NCBI GenBank assembly: GCA_963579025.1
Contig: CAUZFZ010000022.1
Span: forward strand, 1-64,000
DNA length: 64,000 nt
From: CAUZFZ01 sp963579025
Lineage (GTDB): Bacteria; Planctomycetota; Planctomycetia; Planctomycetales; Planctomycetaceae
Reading direction: 5' to 3'
Positions 58,974-64,000 of the stretch are shown piece by piece (within the stretch, counting starts at the first letter, position 1; the number at the start of each line of letters is the position of its first letter). The translations under genes and the position numbers were made by a program. A model generated the notes under the pieces. The model saw only the letters and a list, made by a program, of their open reading frames with translations, ran no database searches and was not told the origin of the DNA.

Positions 58974-59039
58974 CCTTCGCGTCCTCTGCGATCTTCTGTT
59001 TACGATGTCTGAAACAGAAGATCGCGAAGAACGCGAAGG
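58974..59039. repeat. 28-bp imperfect inverted repeat upstream of the PhoD-like gene
   Basis: 58974-59001 and the reverse complement of 59012-59039 agree at 25 of 28 bases (CCTTCGCGT...GCGATCTTCTGTTT), with a 10-base loop. The repeat ends 25 bases before the chosen PhoD start codon, so it would fold into a long hairpin in that leader. Confidence 0.85.
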
Positions 59040-59080
59040 GTTGGATGTCCTGGTTGGTGTCGCGATTCGGTTTCCGGAAC

Positions 59081-59116
59081 AAAAAGAAGCCCGGCTTCCT
59101 TGAGAAACCGGGCTTT
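59081..59116 (-). terminator. intrinsic terminator of the Lys-rich protein gene
   Basis: On the minus strand AAGCCCGG pairs perfectly with CCGGGCTT (8 bp, 13-base loop) and is followed by CTTTTTG. It begins 31 bases after the stop codon of the Lys-rich gene. Confidence 0.8.
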
Positions 59117-59147
59117 AATCTGGATGCGTTCCGCGGCCGCTCAGCCG

Positions 59148-59375
59148 CTACTTCTTTTTCTTCGCCGCTTTTTTCTTTGTGGCTTTCTTCTTCGCTACGG
59201 GCTTGGCGGCGGATTTTTTCGTTGCGGCCTTCTTCTTTGCTGGCTTGGTGGCAGCCTTTTTCTTTGCCGCCTTCTTCTTCTTCGTCGTCGCACTTTTCTT
59301 CTTCTTGCCGAAAACCTGATCGTAGTTTTTCCAGAACTCCGGCGTCGTTCCGGTGCGGACGATGGGACCACTCAT
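59148..59375 (-). CDS. small Lys/Ala-rich histone-H1-tail-like protein
   Basis: This is a 75-residue protein. The first 23 residues (SGPIVRTGTTPEFWKNYDQV) form a distinct, aromatic head. The rest is nearly only Lys, Ala and Thr with a few Ser and Pro, in KKAA- and KKAT-type repeats, like histone H1 C-terminal tails. Such tails bind DNA or RNA by charge. Small proteins with this head and a Lys-rich tail are, as I recall, common in planctomycetes; their role is unproved. AGGAG is present ten bases before the ATG and a terminator follows, so it is a single-gene unit. Recombination inside the repeated tail could change its length. Confidence 0.85.
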   Translation of the reverse strand: MSGPIVRTGTTPEFWKNYDQVFGKKKKSATTKKKKAAKKKAATKPAKKKAATKKSAAKPVAKKKATKKKAAKKKK

Positions 59376-59497
59376 TGCAGCGCTACTCCTCGTTCGTTGT
59401 CAGACACTCTGGCTCACAGCCAGTTAATTCTCGGGAACGGAGGGTTTTGACGACGGCTGTTGGCTTTGTCAAGCGGCGCCAACACGGACCAGCGATC

Positions 59498-60844
59498 CTA
59501 AGAAATGATCTCGCTGATGACCTGACTGTGTGCGTCGGTCAGTCGAACCGGCCGGCCATCGGGCGTCTGCAGTGACTTGCCCGGGTCGATTCCCAGCAGT
59601 CGGTAAATCGTCGCGGAGAGATCTGACGGAGTGATCGGCCGATCTGCCGGGGATTCTCCCGTCGCGTCGCTGGTACCGATGACCTGCCCGCCTCGAACGC
59701 CGCCGCCAGCCAGAGCCACGCTGAAAACTCGAGGCCAGTGGTCGCGACCGGCACGGGCATTGAGCTTCGGCGTGCGGCCGAATTCGCCCATCACGACAAT
59801 CAGCGTTTCGTCGAGCAGTCCGCGTTCCGCCAGGTCATCGATCAGCGCCGTGAATGCGAGATCGAGCGTCGGCACCAGACCCACCGGGTTCTGAGCCCCG
59901 GTGAATCCGTCTTTCAATCGCGTCGTGAGATCCTCATGCGTGTCCCAGCCACGATGATTGACGGTGACAAAGGGCACTCCGCGTTCGATCAACCGTCGAG
60001 CGAGCAGGCAGCTCTGACCCACGGTGCGGCGCCCGTATCGGTTGCGGACCTTGTCTGGTTCGTCATCAAGCTGAAAGGCCTGCCGGGCTTCCGGTGACGT
60101 GATCAGCCGCCAGGCCTGTCCCAGCACGGGATCCTCGATGCCGGCATGATCATCCGGCACGGTGACGTCGCCCGATTCCAGTTGCCGCGTAAAGCGTTCC
60201 AGTTGCTGCACAAATTCGCGCCGGCGACCGAGACGTTCGAGCGGCAGACCAGCCGTCAGATCACGCACGGCGAAGTCCCGCTTCGCCGGATCGCTGCCTA
60301 ACGAGAATGGAGCCACGCGACGCGGCAGAAAACCGTTGCCGCTGAATCGCCCGCCGCCGACACGGTAATCCGGTACGGCAATGTGAGCGGGTAGTGTGCC
60401 GGTTTCCGTCGTCAGCAAAGCCGCCGCCGAGCTGAAGGCCGGGTATTCAAGCACGGGCGTTGGGCGATAACCGCTCAACAGATAATGCGTCCCGAAGTTG
60501 TGTTCGCCCAGCGGTGAGGTCATCGAGCGAATAATGGCCACCTGATCCATACGCCGCGCGGTTTCCGGCAGACATTCGTTGAGCGTGACTCCCGCCAGGC
60601 TGGTTGAAATCGCGTCCAGAGGTCCACGCACTTCTGTTGGAGCGTCCGGTTTTGGATCCAGCGTCTCCAGATGACTGGGTCCACCATCCAGCCAGATCAC
60701 CACGCAGTTCTTTGCGCGAACGTTCGATGCCTCGCCTGCCGGCGCTGCTCGCGAAGAAAGCAACTGCGACAGGCCGACTCCCAACGGAGCCAGTCCGCCC
60801 ACCTGCAATGCGTCTCGACGAGAGAGTTGTTTCATACGCTGCAT
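59498..60844 (-). CDS. DUF1501 family protein, Tat-exported
   Basis: The product has 448 residues from the ATG at 60844; ATG 60835 is a slightly shorter option. The Tat signal is SRRDALQVGGLAPLGVGLSQ. The protein has the phosphatase-superfamily strand NCVVIWLDGGPSHLETLDPK, then GVPFVTVNHRGWDTHED and VVMGEFGRTPKLNARAGRDHW. It ends TDAHSQVISEIIS. Like the copy at 22604-24037 it lacks the sulfatase formylglycine motif and its activity is unknown. It is divergent from a sulfatase gene with only 43 bases between start codons, so both share a very compact promoter region. No DUF1549/1553 gene adjoins it. Confidence 0.92.
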   Translation of the reverse strand: MQRMKQLSRRDALQVGGLAPLGVGLSQLLSSRAAPAGEASNVRAKNCVVIWLDGGPSHLETLDPKPDAPTEVRGPLDAISTSLAGVTLNECLPETARRMDQVAIIRSMTSPLGEHNFGTHYLLSGYRPTPVLEYPAFSSAAALLTTETGTLPAHIAVPDYRVGGGRFSGNGFLPRRVAPFSLGSDPAKRDFAVRDLTAGLPLERLGRRREFVQQLERFTRQLESGDVTVPDDHAGIEDPVLGQAWRLITSPEARQAFQLDDEPDKVRNRYGRRTVGQSCLLARRLIERGVPFVTVNHRGWDTHEDLTTRLKDGFTGAQNPVGLVPTLDLAFTALIDDLAERGLLDETLIVVMGEFGRTPKLNARAGRDHWPRVFSVALAGGGVRGGQVIGTSDATGESPADRPITPSDLSATIYRLLGIDPGKSLQTPDGRPVRLTDAHSQVISEIIS

Positions 60845-60887
60845 GAGACACACAATACTAGGTTTTCGCCAGAGAAATGAGGCTCAA

Positions 60888-62786
60888 ATGAATGCCGTCT
60901 GTTTCCGTCTGCGTCGATTGGCCCTGACGGTCATCTGTGTGGTGACCGCGGTAAGCGACTCTGACGCCGCTCAACCGAACATCCTATGGCTCTCGTGTGA
61001 GGACATCAGCGCTCATCTGGGTTGCTACGGGTACCCGAATGCCAGAACGCCGAACCTCGACCGACTCGCCGAACAGGGCGTGCGGTACACACATGCGTTC
61101 GTGACTGCTGGAGTCTGCGCTCCGTGCCGGTCGGCAATCATTACGAGCATGTATCAGACGACACTGGGCACACACCACATGCGGTGCAACGCGAAGCTGC
61201 CCGAGCACGTCCGGCCATTCACGAGTGAACTCCGCGAGGCAGGCTATTACTGCACGAACAACTCGAAGCAGGACTATCAGTTCAAGACGCCGGCCGGGAC
61301 GTGGGATGTCTCCAGCGGTAAGGCGCACTGGAAGAATCGTCCGAAAAAGGATCAGCCGTTTTTCGCGGTCTTCAACTACACCGGCTGTCACGAATCCGGC
61401 ATCGCCAGCGCATCGAAGTACAAGAGCGTGACAAAGGGCATCGAGCCGATCGACCGGGCCGTGGCCGTGAAGTCACTCCCGCCGTACTACCCGGATACGC
61501 CGGTCACGCGCGAAGACTGGGGCCGCTACTACGACGTGATTACCGCCATGGACCGCTGGGTTGGCGAGCATCTGAAAGCCCTCGACGAATCCGGCCTCGC
61601 GGACAACACGATCGTCATCTACTGGTCGGATCACGGGGTCGGTCTGCCGCGAGCCAAACGCTGGTTGTACGACTCGGGCATGCACGTGCCGCTGATCGTG
61701 CGCATCCCGGAAAAGCTGCGAGTCGACGGGCAAGGTGAACCAGGCACGGTGTCGGATCGGATGATCAGCCTGATCGATCTCGGTCCGACGACACTCAACC
61801 TGGCCGATGTGGGCGTACCACATCACGTGCAGGGGCGACCTTTCCTGGGCACTCACCTGCCCGCCCCGCGAGACTATGTGTTCGGCGCTCGTGACCGCAT
61901 GGACGAGCGGTACGACATCATCCGGGCTGTTCGCGATCGTCGCTTCAAGTACATCCGCAATTACGAGCCGTTCAAGACCTACTACCAGTACATGAACACT
62001 CCAGAGAAGGGAGCGACGATGCGGGAAATCCGCCGCGTGCAGGCGGACGACTCGGCCAGCAGGGATGTCGACCGGTTCCTCGCTCCGTTCAAGGAAACCG
62101 AAGAGCTGTACGACACCAAGGCCGATCCTCACGAGATGCACAATCTGGCAGCTTCCCCCGAACACCGGGAAGTCCTGAACCGACTGCGGCAGGCGCATCT
62201 GGACTGGGTACTGGCGACCCGCGATCTGGGCCTTGTCCCGGAAGCTGAGATCAACGCACGGCAGGCAAAACTCGGTAGCCCGTGGGACATCTTGAATGGC
62301 AGGGATTCTGAATTGCTCATTCGACGTCTGCGTGACGCTGCGTCGCTTTCGCTGCAGGGACAGGACAACATTCCCCGCATGACCAGGCTGTTGATCGACC
62401 CGGATTCGACCGTTCGATACTGGGGCGCCGTGGGGCTCGGCAATCTCGGTGAGTTGGCGCGGAGTGCGGAAGCGGCTCTTGAAGCCGTTCTGAATGATGA
62501 GTCTGAGAATGTCCGGACCGCAGCCGCCCGTGCTCTGTGCCGCATGGATCGACCGGTGAAAGCACTGCCAGTCCTGGTCGATGTGCTCGACAACGGATCG
62601 CAATGGGCTCGCGTGCATGCGGCGAACGTGCTGGACGAACTGGACGAGCAGGCCCGACCCGTCATCGAGGCTATGCGGCGCAACAAGGCGTACCGCAAAG
62701 GCTTCGTCGCCCAGGGCAAGTACACGGTTCGCGTTCTGAACCGGGCTCTGAACGAATTACAGGGCACGAACAACTCGGTTCCGTAA
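60888..62786 (+). CDS. sulfatase with HEAT-like C-terminal repeats, exported
   Basis: From the ATG at 60888 (GAGG six bases upstream) the product is 632 residues with a signal peptide of about 28 (LALTVICVVTAVSDSDAAQ). Metal ligands are Glu38-Asp39 in WLSCEDIS, and the formylglycine motif is Cys77 in CAPCR. The C-terminal 130 residues form HEAT-like helix pairs (DSTVRYWGAVGLGNLGELA, SENVRTAAARALCRM), as in the sulfatase at 32856; the two are likely paralogues, though only this one keeps the Pro. Periplasmic desulfation of glycans is expected. It is transcribed away from a DUF1501 gene, and a molybdoenzyme gene follows. Confidence 0.93.
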   Translation: MNAVCFRLRRLALTVICVVTAVSDSDAAQPNILWLSCEDISAHLGCYGYPNARTPNLDRLAEQGVRYTHAFVTAGVCAPCRSAIITSMYQTTLGTHHMRCNAKLPEHVRPFTSELREAGYYCTNNSKQDYQFKTPAGTWDVSSGKAHWKNRPKKDQPFFAVFNYTGCHESGIASASKYKSVTKGIEPIDRAVAVKSLPPYYPDTPVTREDWGRYYDVITAMDRWVGEHLKALDESGLADNTIVIYWSDHGVGLPRAKRWLYDSGMHVPLIVRIPEKLRVDGQGEPGTVSDRMISLIDLGPTTLNLADVGVPHHVQGRPFLGTHLPAPRDYVFGARDRMDERYDIIRAVRDRRFKYIRNYEPFKTYYQYMNTPEKGATMREIRRVQADDSASRDVDRFLAPFKETEELYDTKADPHEMHNLAASPEHREVLNRLRQAHLDWVLATRDLGLVPEAEINARQAKLGSPWDILNGRDSELLIRRLRDAASLSLQGQDNIPRMTRLLIDPDSTVRYWGAVGLGNLGELARSAEAALEAVLNDESENVRTAAARALCRMDRPVKALPVLVDVLDNGSQWARVHAANVLDELDEQARPVIEAMRRNKAYRKGFVAQGKYTVRVLNRALNELQGTNNSVP

Positions 62787-62877
62787 CGCCCAGACTCGAC
62801 CGTGTCGGCGACCGGGATACAATCCCGGGACTTCACGAAATCAACCACCCGGAATTCCGGAAACTCAGGAGCGACAC

Positions 62878-64000
62878 ATGGCGACTGCGGAAAAACCGAA
62901 ATACAAGGTCATCGGAACTCGGCCCATCCGTCACGATGGAGTCGACAAGGTCACCGGTAACGCGAAGTACGGAGCCGACATCCGACTGAGCGGGATGCTG
63001 CACGCCATCATGCTCCGCAGCCCGCACGCGCACGCGAAGATCAAGAGCATCGACACGTCAAAGGCCGAGGCGCTACCCGGCGTGCGAGCGATCGTGACGA
63101 ACACAGATCTGCCCGAGCAGGGCGATCGGGTCGTCGAGCTGGGCGAAGGAGCCGTCAACATGCGGCACCTGCAGGCCAACGTGCTGGCGAAAGATAAAGT
63201 TCTGTATCGGGGCCACGCCATCGCCGCCGTCGCGGCCGACAACGTTCACATTGCCGAAGAAGCCGTAAGCCTGATTGAGGTCGACTACGAAGTTCTCTCG
63301 CCGGTGCTCGATGTGCGTGCGGCGATGAGTGACGACGCTCCCGTACTGAACGACGACGTGCGCACCGAATCGCTCGGCTCGCATCCGTCCGACGACGATC
63401 AGTCGGCGGCAACCAACGTCGCGAAGCACTTCGTTTTCGAGAAGGGTGATCCGGCGCAGGGTTTCGAAGCGGCCGACATCGTGATCGAGCGTGAATTCCA
63501 CACGGCAACCGTGCATCAGGGATACATCGAACCTCACAACGCGACAGCGCAGTGGAACGCCGACGGCAAAGTCACCGTGTGGACCAGCACACAGGGCTCG
63601 TTCAGCGTCCGGCATCAGACGGCAGAACTGTGCGGCATTGCGATCTCGGACGTCAAAGTCATCCCGATGGAAATCGGCGGCGGATTCGGCGGCAAAATCT
63701 CGGTTTACCTGCAACCGGTGGCCGCGCTGCTGTCAAAGAAAACCGGCCGCCCTGTGAAGCTGATCATGGACCGGGCTGCGGTGTTTGAAGCGACCGGTCC
63801 GACGCCGGGCTCGTACGTCCGAGTGAAACTCGGTGCGACAAAAGACGGCAAGCTGGTCGCCGGTGATGCATGGATCGCCTTCGAAGCCGGAGCCTATCCC
63901 GGTTCACCGATCGCTCCCGGTTGCATGTGTGTCTTCGCTCCGTACGAAATGCCGCACGCTCATGTCGAGGGTTTCGATGTCTGCGTCAATAAGCCTCGCT
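62878..64000 (+). CDS. xanthine-dehydrogenase-type molybdopterin subunit, N-terminal part
   Basis: The ATG at 62878, with AGGAG seven bases before it, opens a frame still open at the window end, so 374 residues are visible. VIGTRPIRHDGVDKVTGNAKYG near the start and GGGFGGK at 267-273 (pterin/substrate loop) are characteristic of the large subunit of the xanthine dehydrogenase/CO dehydrogenase family. Such enzymes hydroxylate purines or aldehydes with a Mo-pterin and need separate [2Fe-2S] and FAD subunits. Those are not upstream, so they may lie beyond 64000 or be absent. The substrate cannot be told, as the C-terminal active-site Glu lies outside the window. Confidence 0.9.
   Translation, partial: MATAEKPKYKVIGTRPIRHDGVDKVTGNAKYGADIRLSGMLHAIMLRSPHAHAKIKSIDTSKAEALPGVRAIVTNTDLPEQGDRVVELGEGAVNMRHLQANVLAKDKVLYRGHAIAAVAADNVHIAEEAVSLIEVDYEVLSPVLDVRAAMSDDAPVLNDDVRTESLGSHPSDDDQSAATNVAKHFVFEKGDPAQGFEAADIVIEREFHTATVHQGYIEPHNATAQWNADGKVTVWTSTQGSFSVRHQTAELCGIAISDVKVIPMEIGGGFGGKISVYLQPVAALLSKKTGRPVKLIMDRAAVFEATGPTPGSYVRVKLGATKDGKLVAGDAWIAFEAGAYPGSPIAPGCMCVFAPYEMPHAHVEGFDVCVNKPR

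Noticed and set aside
61473..62618. 381-codon antisense frame inside the sulfatase gene
   Set aside because: It mirrors the codons of a clear sulfatase and has no domain, start signal or operon context.
1..64000. CRISPR array, prophage, classical insertion sequence or diversity-generating retroelement
   Set aside because: No spaced direct repeats, integrase, transposase or reverse transcriptase was found; the four-helix-bundle gene alone does not make a retroelement.

Overview
The window is chromosomal DNA from a planctomycete, most likely order Planctomycetales. I infer this from families that are nearly diagnostic for the phylum. There are three DUF1549/DUF1553 'planctomycete cytochrome' proteins, two Tat-exported DUF1501 proteins, four arylsulfatase-type sulfatases, two PQQ-like beta-propellers, a heme c/PQQ sugar dehydrogenase, a fused AroD-AroE enzyme, a very small Lys/Ala-rich protein and a zinc-ribbon ExbB. 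No rRNA, tRNA, CRISPR array, phage or classical insertion sequence was seen.

Layout. 1-3715 (minus): a zinc-ribbon ExbB/TolQ protein, two ExbD-like proteins and the start of another gene that runs off the left edge. 3716-4468: non-coding, with a 9-bp tandem repeat and two REP-like hairpins. 4469-13248: sulfatase, PQQ-like propeller, penicillin-acylase-type Ntn hydrolase, exported sulfatase and sialidase-like protein. 13250-16414 (minus): an operon of a D-threonine-aldolase-type PLP enzyme, a small membrane protein, a SnoaL-like protein and an amidase translationally coupled to it. 16552-19376: two small planctomycete proteins and a second propeller. 19422-24037 (minus): a DUF1501 and DUF1549/1553 pair split by an inverted-repeat-bounded cassette that carries a four-helix-bundle gene. 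24291-29884: a heme/PQQ sugar dehydrogenase facing a 1289-residue Hsp70-TM-toroid fusion. 30133-32629 (minus): radical SAM protein and a halogenase-like flavoprotein. 32856-41478: sulfatase, DUF1549/1553 protein, AroDE, SMP-30-like, VOC and Gfo/Idh/MocA proteins. 41495-48510 (minus): SPFH-GYF protein, FHA protein and a Ser/Thr kinase with zinc ribbons and a LamG domain. 48682-49702: a glycosyltransferase that looks 5'-truncated, followed by a 3' remnant of an oxidoreductase gene. 49725-52529: a large PSCyt1-PSCyt2-PSD1 protein. 52579-53607 (minus): ECF sigma factor and a small peptide with a double-glycine-type leader. 53873-64000: glucose-6-phosphate dehydrogenase, membrane acyltransferase, PhoD-like phosphatase, Lys-rich protein, DUF1501, sulfatase and the start of a xanthine-dehydrogenase-type molybdoenzyme.

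Functionally the region suits a heterotroph that degrades sulfated glycans. Exported sulfatases, the sialidase-like protein, sugar dehydrogenase, SMP-30-like protein and oxidoreductases would act on the sugars, and glucose-6-phosphate dehydrogenase would feed central metabolism. The best candidates for undescribed biology are the Hsp70-TM-toroid fusion, the SPFH/FHA/kinase operon, the inverted-repeat four-helix-bundle cassette and the sigma-factor-linked leader peptide. Several different families of palindromic elements also occupy the intergenic regions.
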